Notes: a model not told the origin generated them from the sequence alone. A stretch of DNA of 64,000 nt from Streptomyces sp. NBC_01264 (GCF_026340675.1 NZ_JAPEOX010000001.1:1550001-1614000), one strand, 5' to 3'. Shown: positions 8,405 through 17,015, counted from the stretch's first letter. Made by a program: numbers and translations.

Positions 8405-9919
8405 CTACGCCGCACCACCGTCGGCTCCGCCGGAGGCGTCCGCTCGCTCCGCCGCTCGGGCGATGTTGCGTGCCATGCCGCCGAAGACGACGGCGTGGAA
8501 CGGCGACACGCTCCACCAGTACAAGTGGCCGAGCAGGCCGTGCGGATGGAACAGTGCCCGCTGCCGGTAGCGGGATCCGGATTCCCCCGGGGCCGGCGGA
8601 TCGGCGTGCAGTTCCAGCCAGGCGAGCCCCGGCAGCCGCATCTCGGCGCGCAGCCGCAGCAGCCGGCCCGGTTCGATCTCCTCCACCCGCCAGAAGTCCA
8701 GCGAGTCCCCCACCCGCAGCCGCGCCGCGTCCCGGCGGCCGCGGCGGATGCCGACTCCGCCGACGAGCCGGTCCAGCCAGCCGCGTACGGCCCAGGCCAG
8801 CGGGAAGGAGTACCAGCCGTTCTCCCCGCCGATGCCCTCCACCACCTGCCAGAGCGCCGCGGCCGGGGCTTCGACCGTCAGCTCCCGGCGGTCGGTGTAG
8901 AGGCTGCCGCCCGCCCAGTCGGGGTCGGTGGGCAGCGGGTCGCTCGGCGCCCCCGGGAGGGAGGCGGAGGACCAGCGGGTGGTCACCCGGGCCTCGCGGA
9001 TCCGCCGGAGGGCCAGGGCGAGGGCCTCGTCGAAGCCGATGGGCGCGCCGGGCAGGTCCGGGACGTGGACGGCGATGTCGTGCTCCGCGCACACCACCTC
9101 GTGCCGCAGGGATTCGGCGAGCGGACGCGCCAGCGCCCTCGGCACGGGGGTGACCAGGCCGATCCAGTGGCTGGACAGTCTCGGGGTGAGCATCGGCACC
9201 CGCAGGATGAGGCGGGCGGGGAGCCCCGCGACGGCCGCGTAGCGGCGCATCATCTCCTCGTACGTGAGCACGTCGGGCCCGCCGATGTCGAAGGCCCGGT
9301 TCACCTCGGGCGGCATGCCCGCGCTGCCGAGGAGGTAGCGCAGGACGTCGCGGACGGCGATCGGCTGGCAGCGGGTGCCGACCCAGCTGGGGGTGACCAT
9401 GACGGGCAGGCGTTCGGTCAGGTAGCGCAGCATCTCGAAGGACGCGGAGCCGGACCCGATGACCACGGCGGCGCGCAGCACGGTGGCCGGAACGGCCCCG
9501 GCGAGGAAGATCTCCCCGACCTCGGCGCGGGAGCGCAGGTGCGGTGAGAGGGCGTGCGGCGGGATGTCCGAGGGGGTGAGGCCGCCGAGGTAGACGATGC
9601 GGCCGACGCCGGCGGCGCGGGCCGCGTCCGCGAACGCCCGGGCGGCGTCCCGGTCGCGTTCCTCGAAGCGGGATCCGGTGCCGAGGGAGTGCACGAGGTA
9701 GTAGGCGACGTCGATGCCGTCCATCGCCCCCGCGAGGGACGGCGGGTCGGTGACGTCTCCCCGGACGATCTCGGCGGCCCCGGCCCAGGGATGGTCGCGC
9801 AGTTTTTCCGGGGTGCGGGCCAGGCAGCGGACCCGGTGCCCGGCGTCCAGGAGGTCGGGTACGAGGCGTCCGCCGATGTATCCGGTCGCCCCGGTGACCA
9901 GGCAGTTCTTGCCCGTCAT
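8405..9919 (-). CDS. SDR-family NAD(P)-binding protein with C-terminal DUF2867 domain
   Basis: 504 residues in two parts. Residues 1-300 form an atypical/extended short-chain dehydrogenase with the dinucleotide motif GATGYIGG at residues 9-16 and a YLVHSLG stretch near residue 90. The C-terminal part from about residue 350 resembles DUF2867, a START-like hydrophobic ligand fold, ending with ALFHPHGLLGHLYWW. The combination suggests a reductase or isomerase acting on a lipid or isoprenoid; the reaction is unknown. A GGAGAGAG site lies immediately before the ATG. It is the first gene of the operon with phr and litR and is divergent from the FAD-oxidase operon across a 177-base gap. Confidence 0.85.
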   Translation of the reverse strand: MTGKNCLVTGATGYIGGRLVPDLLDAGHRVRCLARTPEKLRDHPWAGAAEIVRGDVTDPPSLAGAMDGIDVAYYLVHSLGTGSRFEERDRDAARAFADAARAAGVGRIVYLGGLTPSDIPPHALSPHLRSRAEVGEIFLAGAVPATVLRAAVVIGSGSASFEMLRYLTERLPVMVTPSWVGTRCQPIAVRDVLRYLLGSAGMPPEVNRAFDIGGPDVLTYEEMMRRYAAVAGLPARLILRVPMLTPRLSSHWIGLVTPVPRALARPLAESLRHEVVCAEHDIAVHVPDLPGAPIGFDEALALALRRIREARVTTRWSSASLPGAPSDPLPTDPDWAGGSLYTDRRELTVEAPAAALWQVVEGIGGENGWYSFPLAWAVRGWLDRLVGGVGIRRGRRDAARLRVGDSLDFWRVEEIEPGRLLRLRAEMRLPGLAWLELHADPPAPGESGSRYRQRALFHPHGLLGHLYWWSVSPFHAVVFGGMARNIARAAERADASGGADGGAA

Positions 9920-10096
9920 GGCTCTCTCCGCTCCTCGCGCCCTGTCCTTCGGTACCCCTGCCCCCTGCCTCCGTTTCCCGGCGGCGCGCCGGATCGGATG
10001 CGGGAATCCCCCGTACGGCACATCCAGGACCCCCCTCGGCTCCGAAGTGGGGGTGAGGGGGTGCACCGGATGACGGGGCGAGCAGAGAGGAACACG
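9920..10096. promoter_or_regulatory. Divergent promoter region between the SDR-phr-litR and FAD-oxidase operons
   Basis: This 177-base gap must carry the promoters of both operons of the putative photo-stress island. On the minus strand GGAAACGG (9971-9978) and GGTACCG (9950-9956), 14 bases apart, resemble the pair in front of the ECF sigma gene. No comparable pair was found on the plus strand. Ribosome binding sites flank both ends: GGAGAGAG for the SDR gene and AGAGAGG for the oxidase. Confidence 0.4.
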
Positions 10097-11389
10097 ATGA
10101 CCGAACGAGGGGCGCCGCGCCCGAGGACGGCCGTGATCGGCGGGGGCGTGTCGGGGCTGACGGCGGCGTACGTCCTGGCGCGCTCGCACGAGGTGACCTT
10201 GTACGAGGCGGACGACCGGCTGGGCGGGCACGCGCACACGCACGAGCTGAAGGGTCCGGACGGGGTGGTCCGATCGGTGGATTCGGGGTTCATCGTCCAC
10301 AACGACCGCACCTATCCCCAGCTGCTACGCCTATTCGGCGAGCTGGGGGTGGCCACCCGGCCGACGACGATGAGCCTGTCGGTCCACTGCGAGGGGTGCG
10401 GGCTGGAGTACGCGGGCGCCCGCGGGCCGCGCGGGCTGTTCGCCCGGCGCCGGTCCGCCGTGAACCCGCAGTACCTGCGGATGCTGGCGCGGATCCCGGC
10501 GTTCCACCGGCGGGCCAGGCGGCTGCTGGCCACCGACGCCCGCACCGGCTCGGGCCCGTCGGAGACGACCCTGGCCGAGTTCCTGGAACGGGGCCGTTTC
10601 GGGGCGTACTTCACCGCGCACTTCGCGATCCCGCTGGTCGCCTCGGTGTGGTCCTGCCCGCCGGACACGGCGCTCGGCTATCCGGCCCGGTACCTGTTCC
10701 GGTTCCTGGAGCACCACGGCATGCTGTCGGTCGGCGGCTCGCCGAACTGGCGTACGGTCGAGGGCGGCTCGGCGCGCTACGTGGAGCGGGTCCGCGAACG
10801 GCTGGACGCCGTGTACCTGGCCACCCCCGTACGGGCCCTCGCGCGCTCCCCGCGGGGCGTGTCGGTCACCACCGCCGGCGGGGCCACCGACCTCTACGAC
10901 GCGGTGGTCGTCGCCGTCCACGCCGATCAGGCGCTGCGCCTGCTGGCCGATCCAACGGACGCGGAACGCGCCGCGCTCGGCGCCTTCCGGTACTCCCGCA
11001 ACCGGACCGTGCTGCACACCGACACCTCGGTGCTGCCGCGCACCCCCGGCGCCCGGGGCTGCTGGAACTACCGGCTGTCGGGGTGCCGCCCGTCCGACGC
11101 GCACGTACGGGTCAGCTACGACATGAACCGGCTCCAGGGACTGGACGGGCCCGAGCCGTACGTGGTCACGCTGAACGCGGACGGGGCGGTGCGGCCCGAT
11201 TCGGTCCTGGCGGAGATGGAGTACGAACACCCCGTCTACACCACGGAGTCGGTGGCGGCCCAGCGGCTCCTGCCGGCCCTGTCGGGGCCGGTGACGGCCT
11301 TCGCCGGGGCCTACCACGGGTGGGGGTTCCACGAGGACGGCTGCCGCTCGGGCGTGGCGGCGGCCGCCGCGCTGGGGGTGACGTGGTGA
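10097..11389 (+). CDS. FAD-dependent amine-oxidase-like oxidoreductase
   Basis: A 430-residue flavoprotein. The N-terminal dinucleotide motif VIGGGVSGLTAAYVLA is followed by YEADDRLGGHAHTH, the typical FAD-binding start of amine-oxidase and phytoene-desaturase relatives. Homologues in this context (next to DUF1365 and a CFA-synthase-like methyltransferase) lie in singlet-oxygen or light-induced operons of other bacteria, where such enzymes are implicated in fatty-acid modification. A substrate on membrane lipids is therefore inferred, not shown. AGAGAGG precedes the ATG by 6 bases; an in-frame ATG at 10070 is less favoured. It is the first gene of a four-gene operon and overlaps the next gene by 4 bases (GTGA). 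Confidence 0.88.
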   Translation: MTERGAPRPRTAVIGGGVSGLTAAYVLARSHEVTLYEADDRLGGHAHTHELKGPDGVVRSVDSGFIVHNDRTYPQLLRLFGELGVATRPTTMSLSVHCEGCGLEYAGARGPRGLFARRRSAVNPQYLRMLARIPAFHRRARRLLATDARTGSGPSETTLAEFLERGRFGAYFTAHFAIPLVASVWSCPPDTALGYPARYLFRFLEHHGMLSVGGSPNWRTVEGGSARYVERVRERLDAVYLATPVRALARSPRGVSVTTAGGATDLYDAVVVAVHADQALRLLADPTDAERAALGAFRYSRNRTVLHTDTSVLPRTPGARGCWNYRLSGCRPSDAHVRVSYDMNRLQGLDGPEPYVVTLNADGAVRPDSVLAEMEYEHPVYTTESVAAQRLLPALSGPVTAFAGAYHGWGFHEDGCRSGVAAAAALGVTW

Positions 11390-12198
11390 ACCACGGCCCG
11401 CCGGGGCCCGGCCCGACCGAGCCCCGCCTCTACCCGACCGAGCCCCGCCTCTACCTGGCCGACATCCGGCACGTCCGGTCGGGCGGGAGCCGCTACCGGC
11501 TGCGGCACCGCACGTACCTGTGGCTGGTGGACCTCGACCGACTCCCGCGCCTGCCCCGGCCGTTGCGGCCGCTCGCCCGGTTCGAGGCGCGTGACCACTT
11601 CGGCGGCGGCGCCCCCTCGATCCGGGCCGGACTCGACGCCTTCCTCGCGGCGCGCGGATCCGGACTCCCCCCGGGGTCACGGGTGTTGATGCTGGCGCAC
11701 GCCCGGGTGCTCGGCCACGTCTTCAACCCGCTGACCGTGTACTGGTGCCACGGCCCGGACGGCTCCCTGCGCCAGGTGGTCGCCGAGGTGCACAACACGT
11801 ACGGCGAACGGCACTGCTACCTGCTTCCTCCGGAGACCGCCCGGGACGACCGCGGCGCCCTTGGTGACCTCGGCGTGTCCCCGGTCCCCAAGGAGTTCTA
11901 CGTCTCCCCCTTCCTCTCCGTGGAAGGGGCCTACCGCATGCAGCTGCCCGAACCGGGCGAACACCTGACCCTGACCGTCCGGCTGGCCGGCGGGACGGAC
12001 GGTGCCCGCCTGACCGCGACCGTCCGCGGCGAACGCCGCCCCGCCGGCGCCCGCGGACTGCTGCGCGCCGCGCTGCGCCGGCCCTGGTCCACCGCCGCCG
12101 TCAGCGCCGGCATCCGCTTCCACGGCGTCCGGCTGTGGCTGCGCGGGCTGCCCGTCCGGCCGCGCCCCGTCCACGTACCCCAGGAGGGCCTGAAGTGA
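11386..12198 (+). CDS. DUF1365 family protein
   Basis: 270 residues. Recognisable DUF1365 features are the VLMLAHARVLGHVFNPLTVYWC core, HNTYGERHCY, and KEFYVSPFLSVEG followed by a beta-rich tail. The biochemical function of DUF1365 is not established, but it repeatedly accompanies an FAD amine oxidase and a CFA-type methyltransferase, as here. It starts at a GTG overlapping the upstream stop. A 21-base tandem duplication at 11412-11453 gives a repeated PTEPRLY near the N-terminus, before the conserved domain. The stop overlaps the next GTG start. Confidence 0.88.
   Translation: MNHGPPGPGPTEPRLYPTEPRLYLADIRHVRSGGSRYRLRHRTYLWLVDLDRLPRLPRPLRPLARFEARDHFGGGAPSIRAGLDAFLAARGSGLPPGSRVLMLAHARVLGHVFNPLTVYWCHGPDGSLRQVVAEVHNTYGERHCYLLPPETARDDRGALGDLGVSPVPKEFYVSPFLSVEGAYRMQLPEPGEHLTLTVRLAGGTDGARLTATVRGERRPAGARGLLRAALRRPWSTAAVSAGIRFHGVRLWLRGLPVRPRPVHVPQEGLK
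11412..11453 (+). repeat. 21-base perfect tandem duplication inside the DUF1365 gene
   Basis: Two identical 21-base units (11412-11432 and 11433-11453) encode the seven residues PTEPRLY twice, in frame. The duplication keeps the frame and lies in the variable N-terminus, so it looks like recent slippage without loss of function. Confidence 0.9.
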
Positions 12199-13463
12199 GC
12201 ACGTCGACCACCACCAACACCGCCGCCCCGGCCGTGCCGCCCTGCTCCCGGGCCAGGGCCGCCGTCGGGCGGCTGCTGATCCGCCGGGCCCTGGACCGGC
12301 TGCCGCTCCAGGTCCGGATGGGCCCCGACGGGACCCTGGGGCGGGGCGGCCCCGCGATGGCGGTGTACGACCCGGACGCCTTCGAACGCCGGATCGCCGC
12401 CGAGGGGCTGATCGGCTTCGGCGAGTCGTACCTGGCCGGGGAATGGGACGCGCGCGACCCGGTCGCCGTCCTGACGGTGCTGGCCGGGCACGTGACGGGG
12501 CTGGTCCCGGCCCCGCTCCAGCGGCTGCGCGGCCTGTGGGCCTCCCGGCACCCGGCCTCGGAGCGCAACACCCCGGACGGCTCGAGGACGAACGTCCGGC
12601 GCCACTACGACCTGTCGAACGAGCTGTTCGCGGAGTTCCTCGATCCGACGATGACCTACTCCTCGGCGGTGTTCCGCACCCTGCCCGCCGGCCCGGAGCA
12701 GCTCGCCGAGGCCCAGCACCGCAAGATCGACATGCTGCTGGACCTGGCGGGGACCGGTCCCGGCACCCGGCTGCTGGAGATCGGCACGGGCTGGGGCGAG
12801 CTGGCCGTACGGGCCGCCCAGCGCGGTGCCCACGTGGTCACCCTGACCCTGTCGCGGGAGCAGCGGGAGCTGGCCCTGCGCCGGATCGCGGCCGCCGGGC
12901 TGTCCGACCGCGTCGAGGTGCGGCTGTGCGACTACCGGGAGGCCGAGGGCAGTTACGACGCCATCGTGAGCGTCGAGATGATCGAGGCGGTCGGCGCCGA
13001 GTACTGGCCGGTGTACTTCGCCACGCTGGACCGGCTGCTGGCGCCGGGCGGGCGGGTCGCGCTCCAGGCGATCACCATGCCGCACGAGCGGATGCTCGCC
13101 ACCAGGGACACGTACACCTGGATCCACAAGTACATCTTCCCCGGCGGCATGCTGCCGTCGGTGCGGGCGGTGGAGGAGATGGCGCGCTCGCACACCGGGC
13201 TGCGCGTGACCCGCTCCGAGGCCTACGGGGCCCACTACGCGCAGACGCTGCGGCTGTGGCGGGAACGCTTCGCCGAGCGGGCCGACCGGGTGGCGGAGCT
13301 GGGCTTCGACGCGACGTTCCGCCGGATGTGGACCTTCTACCTGGCCTACTGCGAGGCCGGTTTCGCCTCCGGCTACCTCGACGTGCACCAGTTCCTGCTG
13401 ACGCGCACGGCCCCGGAGGGGCTCGCGGCCGGGGGGCTCGCGGCGGGCGGTGGCCCCCGGTGA
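12195..13463 (+). CDS. Cyclopropane-fatty-acyl-phospholipid synthase-like methyltransferase
   Basis: A 422-residue SAM-dependent methyltransferase of the CFA-synthase family. The SAM site is LLEIGTGWGELAVRA (about residues 195-210). Family blocks include HYDLSNELFAEFLDPTMTYSSAVF, SVEMIEAVG, and YTWIHKYIFPGG. Enzymes of this family methylate unsaturated acyl chains of membrane phospholipids, giving cyclopropane or methyl-branched acids. The precise product here is unknown, and in furan-fatty-acid pathways a related enzyme makes a methylated intermediate. The GTG start overlaps the DUF1365 stop by 4 bases, and the last codons overlap the DUF1295 gene, so all four genes are translationally coupled. 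Confidence 0.92.
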   Translation: MSTSTTTNTAAPAVPPCSRARAAVGRLLIRRALDRLPLQVRMGPDGTLGRGGPAMAVYDPDAFERRIAAEGLIGFGESYLAGEWDARDPVAVLTVLAGHVTGLVPAPLQRLRGLWASRHPASERNTPDGSRTNVRRHYDLSNELFAEFLDPTMTYSSAVFRTLPAGPEQLAEAQHRKIDMLLDLAGTGPGTRLLEIGTGWGELAVRAAQRGAHVVTLTLSREQRELALRRIAAAGLSDRVEVRLCDYREAEGSYDAIVSVEMIEAVGAEYWPVYFATLDRLLAPGGRVALQAITMPHERMLATRDTYTWIHKYIFPGGMLPSVRAVEEMARSHTGLRVTRSEAYGAHYAQTLRLWRERFAERADRVAELGFDATFRRMWTFYLAYCEAGFASGYLDVHQFLLTRTAPEGLAAGGLAAGGGPR

Positions 13464-14257
13464 ACTGGAGCGGCTTCGGGCTCAACCTGGCCGTCTCGGC
13501 GGGGGCGGCCCTCGCCGTCATGCTGGCCGCCTTCGCCGTCGGGGTCCGGCTGGGCAGGCACCGCGGGGTGGACGTGGCCTGGGGCCTGGGCTTCGTCGCC
13601 GTCGCCGTGGCCACGTACGCGCAGTCGGGCGGCCGGCACCCGCTGCCGGCCGCCCTGTCGGTGGTGTGGGGCCTGCGGCTGGCCGGGCACATCGCGTGGC
13701 GGGGCCGGGGACACGGCGAGGACCCGCGCTACGAGCGGATGCTCGCGAAGGCCCCGGGCAACCGGAACGCGTACGCGCTGCGCATGGTCTACCTGCTCCA
13801 GGCGGGCCTGGTCTGGCTGGTCTCGCTGCCCGTACAGGCGGCGGCGTACGCGACCGGGCGCCCCGGGGCCCTGGCCGTGGCGGGCGCCGCGCTGTGGCTG
13901 GGCGGGCTGCTCTTCGAGGGGGTCGGCGACCACCAGCTGGCCCGCTTCAAGGCCGATCCCGCGAACCGGGGGCGGATCATGGACCGGGGCCTGTGGTCCT
14001 GGACCCGGCACCCGAACTACTTCGGCGACTTCTGCGTGTGGTGGGGGCTGTCGCTGACCGCCTGGACCTCGGGCGCGGCGGTGGCGGTGTCGGTGGTCTC
14101 CCCGCTGGTGATGTCGTACCTGCTGATCGGCGGCAGCGGGAAGCGGCTGCTGGAGCGGCACATGGCGGAGCGCCCCGGCTACGCCGCGTACCGGGCCCGC
14201 ACCAGCGGATTCCTGCCCCGGCCGCCGCGGCGCCACCGCAGGTCAGAGCGGGTTTGA
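13460..14257 (+). CDS. DUF1295 membrane protein (steroid-reductase/ICMT-like fold)
   Basis: A 265-residue protein with about six membrane segments and the conserved cytoplasmic motif RGLWSWTRHPNYFGDFCVWWG. This resembles isoprenylcysteine methyltransferases and sterol or enone reductases that bind SAM or NADPH. In this operon it could reduce or modify a membrane-embedded acyl or isoprenoid product; this is inference. The GTG start overlaps the CFA-type gene stop. The gene ends 28 bases before an Lrp-family regulator. Confidence 0.87.
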   Translation: MNWSGFGLNLAVSAGAALAVMLAAFAVGVRLGRHRGVDVAWGLGFVAVAVATYAQSGGRHPLPAALSVVWGLRLAGHIAWRGRGHGEDPRYERMLAKAPGNRNAYALRMVYLLQAGLVWLVSLPVQAAAYATGRPGALAVAGAALWLGGLLFEGVGDHQLARFKADPANRGRIMDRGLWSWTRHPNYFGDFCVWWGLSLTAWTSGAAVAVSVVSPLVMSYLLIGGSGKRLLERHMAERPGYAAYRARTSGFLPRPPRRHRRSERV

Positions 14258-14276
14258 CGCGGTACACGTTGGTACA
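14254..14276 (+). promoter_or_regulatory. Direct repeat and -35-like element upstream of the Lrp gene
   Basis: TTGACG at 14254-14259 is followed by two GGTACA hexamers at 14261-14266 and 14271-14276, ten bases apart, so they lie on the same helix face. The second ends 8 bases before the ATG. This is a plausible autoregulatory operator or a compact promoter; it is not proven. Confidence 0.3.
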
Positions 14277-14284
14277 GTCGCGGC

Positions 14285-14764
14285 ATGGCGGTGGACGAGC
14301 TCGACACACGGATCCTGCGCCTGCTGATCGAGCAGCCGCGTACCAGCGTCCGGGAGTACGCCCGGATCCTCGGCGTCGCGCGCGGCACCCTCCAGGCCCG
14401 GCTCGACCGGCTGGAGCGTACCGGGGTGATCACCGGGACCGGGCCCGTGCTCTCCCCCGCCGCCCTCGGACATCCCGTCCTGGCCTTCGTGCACATCGAG
14501 GTCACCCAGGGGCACCTGGACGAGGTCGGCGACGCGCTGGCCTCCGTACCGGAGATCATCGAGGCCTTCTCCATCACCGGCGGCGGGGACCTGCTGACCC
14601 GGGTGGCCGCGCGGGACAACGCGCATCTGGAGGACGTCATCCAACGGCTGATCCGGCTGCCCGGGGTGGTGCGCACCCGTACCGAGGTCGCGCTGCGCGA
14701 GCGGGTGGCGCACCGGCTCCTGCCCCTGGTCGAGTCCGTGGGACGAGCGGCACGGAAGCCCTGA
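14285..14764 (+). CDS. Lrp/AsnC family transcriptional regulator
   Basis: 159 residues. An N-terminal helix-turn-helix spans about residues 4-50 (LDTRILRLLIEQPRTSVREYARILGVARGTLQARLDRLE). A C-terminal RAM ligand-binding domain includes AFSITGGGDLLTRVAARDNAHLEDVI. Such proteins regulate amino-acid metabolism in response to small effectors and form dimers or octamers. No amino-acid biosynthesis genes are adjacent, so the target is unknown. The start is a clear ATG following the GGTACA direct repeat. The HAD gene begins 61 bases downstream. Confidence 0.92.
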   Translation: MAVDELDTRILRLLIEQPRTSVREYARILGVARGTLQARLDRLERTGVITGTGPVLSPAALGHPVLAFVHIEVTQGHLDEVGDALASVPEIIEAFSITGGGDLLTRVAARDNAHLEDVIQRLIRLPGVVRTRTEVALRERVAHRLLPLVESVGRAARKP

Positions 14765-14825
14765 AAATACTGACAAGATGGTACGGACAGGAAGAAGACA
14801 GGCACCGGCAGGACGGGCACAACGG

Positions 14826-15503
14826 ATGATCTCCGTCATATTCGATCTCGACGGCACCCTCGTGGACAGCGAGCCGAACTACTACGAGTCCGGACGGCGC
14901 ACCCTGGAGCGCCACGGCGTCCCCGATTTCACCTGGGAGCAGCACGCCCGGTACATCGGCATCGGCACGCTGGAAACCCTGGAGATCCTCCGGGACGAGT
15001 ACGGCATCACGACCCCGGTGGAGCAGTTGCTCGCCGAGCAGAACGCCGCCTATCTGGAGCTGGCCCGGACCCACACCGAGGCCTACCCCGAGATGCGCGC
15101 GTTCGTGCGGCGGCTGCACTCCGAGGGCGTCCCGATGGCGGTGGCCTCGGGTTCCTCGCTCGAGGCGATCGACGCGGTCCTGGCGGGCACCGGGCTGGAC
15201 GCGCTGCTGACGACGGTGGTCTCCGCCGAGGAGGTCGCGCAGGGCAAGCCCGCCCCGGACGTGTTCCTGGAGGCGGCACGGCGGCTGGGCGCGGAGCCCG
15301 CCGACTGCGTGGTCGTCGAGGACGCGGCGCCGGGAGCGCTGGCCGCGCACGCGGCGGGCATGCGGTGCGTGGCGATCCCGTACGTGGCGGCCATGGCCGA
15401 CGACCCGGCCTTCGCGGCGGCCGGGCTGCTCTTCCCCTCCGGGCAGACGGAGTTCAGCGCGGAGAGCGCCTACACCTGGCTCACCACCGCGCAGGCGGCC
15501 TGA
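14826..15503 (+). CDS. HAD-superfamily (subfamily IA) hydrolase
   Basis: 225 residues. Motif I is FDLDGTLVDSE with the nucleophilic aspartate at residue 7. Motif II is VASGSS, and GKPAPDVFLEAARRLG contains the lysine of motif III. VVEDAAPGA is motif IV. The helical cap after motif I matches the beta-phosphoglucomutase or phosphoglycolate-phosphatase-like group. It acts on a phosphorylated small metabolite; the substrate is not determinable. It follows the Lrp gene and is bounded downstream by a strong GC-rich hairpin. Confidence 0.9.
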   Translation: MISVIFDLDGTLVDSEPNYYESGRRTLERHGVPDFTWEQHARYIGIGTLETLEILRDEYGITTPVEQLLAEQNAAYLELARTHTEAYPEMRAFVRRLHSEGVPMAVASGSSLEAIDAVLAGTGLDALLTTVVSAEEVAQGKPAPDVFLEAARRLGAEPADCVVVEDAAPGALAAHAAGMRCVAIPYVAAMADDPAFAAAGLLFPSGQTEFSAESAYTWLTTAQAA

Positions 15504-15510
15504 ACCCTCC

Positions 15511-15554
15511 CGGACCCCGGACCCGCCGCACCAACGCGGCGGCCCGGGGTTCCG
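15511..15554 (+). terminator. GC-rich hairpin after the HAD gene
   Basis: Nearly self-complementary 19-base arms (15511-15529 and 15536-15554) with a short loop begin 8 bases past the HAD stop. No T-tract follows, as is common in Streptomyces. It probably separates the HAD and P450 transcripts. Confidence 0.6.
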
Positions 15555-15597
15555 GCGCGCTCTGGCGTCCTGGGGGCGGCGCTGTCACCATGCCGGG

Positions 15598-16965
15598 GTG
15601 ACCGCCACCCTGATGCCCCCGGGCGCCGAGCGCGGACCGCGCCGCTGGCCCCTGGTGGGGAACCTCCCGGCCTTCGCCCGTGATCCGCTGGCCTTCTTCG
15701 AATCGCTGCGCGACGAGTACGGGGACTGGGTGCCCTGGGCGCTCGGCCCGCAGCGCAACGTCCTGGTCTCGCGGCCGGAGCACGCCGGTGAACTGCTCGG
15801 GGCCGTGGAGTCCACCTTCAGCCCGACCGAACTGGGCTGGGCCTTCCGGCAGTTGCTGGGCAACGGGGTGGTCGTGGCCACCGGCGAGGACTGGCGGCGC
15901 AAGCGGGCGCTGGTCCAGCCCTCGGTGCGCCCGCGCCAAGTGCGCTCGTACGCGGGCACGATGGTGGAGTGCGCCGACGCGCTGGTCTCGGGCTGGAGCG
16001 ACGGCGCGCGGATCGACCTGCACCGGGAGATGGCCGGACTCACCCAACGCATCGCGGTGCGCACCCTGTTCGGGAGCGACGCCGCCGGCCGGGAAGCGCC
16101 GATCAGCGCGGCCATGGCCACCGCACAGCGCGAACTGGGCGCCGAGTTCCGGGGCGTGACGATGTTCCTGCCGCCCTGGGTGCAAACCCCGGGCCGGCGC
16201 CGGATGCGGGCAGCCGTGGACGTCCTCGACCGCGAGATCGAGCACGTCATACGGGAGCACGAGGCGGCCTCGGCGGCCGGTGAGGAGCGGGACGACCTGC
16301 TCAGCAGGCTCCTCTCCGCACGCGACGAGAATGGCGGTCCACTGTCGCGCAAGGAGCTGCGGGACGAGTCGATCACCCTGTACATCGGCGGCCACGAGAC
16401 CACGTCGACCACCCTGACCTGGGCCTGGCAACTGCTCTCGGGGGCGCCGGAGGCCCGCGAGCGGCTGACGGAGGAGCTGGACCGGGTACTCGGCGGCCGG
16501 CTGCCGACGTACGAGGACTACGCACGGCTGCCCTGGACCCAGCAGGTGGTCAAGGAGGCGCTGCGGATCTACCCGCCGATCTGGCTGATCTCCGCGGTTG
16601 CCGGGGAAGGCGCCACGCTCGGCGGCCGCCCGGTCCCGGCGGGCCTGTCGGTGTGGATCAGCCCCTGGTCGATGCACCGGGACGCGCGCTGGTTCCCGGA
16701 GCCGGAGGCCTTCCGCCCCGAGCGCTGGTCCGCCGAAGCGGCCGCCTCCCACCAGATCCCGGAACACGCCTGGTTCCCCTTCGGCGGCGGCCCGCGCGCC
16801 TGCCTGGGTGCCCGCTTCGCCCTGGTCGAGGCCGCCCTGGTGCTGGCCGTCGTGGCCCAGCGCTTCCACCTGGACAGCGGCCCGACCCACGCGAGGGTCC
16901 TCCCGGGACTCACCCTCCAGCCCAGGGACCCGGTCCTGGCCACCCTCCGCGCACACCGCCCCTGA
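15598..16965 (+). CDS. Cytochrome P450
   Basis: A 455-residue complete P450 starting at a GTG. The oxygen-activation helix contains YIGGHETTSTTLTW, the K-helix ExxR is EALR, and the heme-ligand loop is FPFGGGPRACLG. The length and N-terminus (WPLVGNLPAFARDPLAFFESL, without a membrane anchor) resemble soluble fatty-acid- or terpene-hydroxylating bacterial P450s rather than typical 400-residue antibiotic P450s. No ferredoxin or reductase gene is adjacent, so electrons must come from elsewhere. Its substrate is unknown. It lies between the HAD hairpin and the sulfonate operon leader. Confidence 0.93.
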   Translation: MTATLMPPGAERGPRRWPLVGNLPAFARDPLAFFESLRDEYGDWVPWALGPQRNVLVSRPEHAGELLGAVESTFSPTELGWAFRQLLGNGVVVATGEDWRRKRALVQPSVRPRQVRSYAGTMVECADALVSGWSDGARIDLHREMAGLTQRIAVRTLFGSDAAGREAPISAAMATAQRELGAEFRGVTMFLPPWVQTPGRRRMRAAVDVLDREIEHVIREHEAASAAGEERDDLLSRLLSARDENGGPLSRKELRDESITLYIGGHETTSTTLTWAWQLLSGAPEARERLTEELDRVLGGRLPTYEDYARLPWTQQVVKEALRIYPPIWLISAVAGEGATLGGRPVPAGLSVWISPWSMHRDARWFPEPEAFRPERWSAEAAASHQIPEHAWFPFGGGPRACLGARFALVEAALVLAVVAQRFHLDSGPTHARVLPGLTLQPRDPVLATLRAHRP

Positions 16966-17015
16966 CCGCTGGCGTCCCGACGGGAGAGATCACCGTCTCA
17001 GGGGTCGAGACGCCA

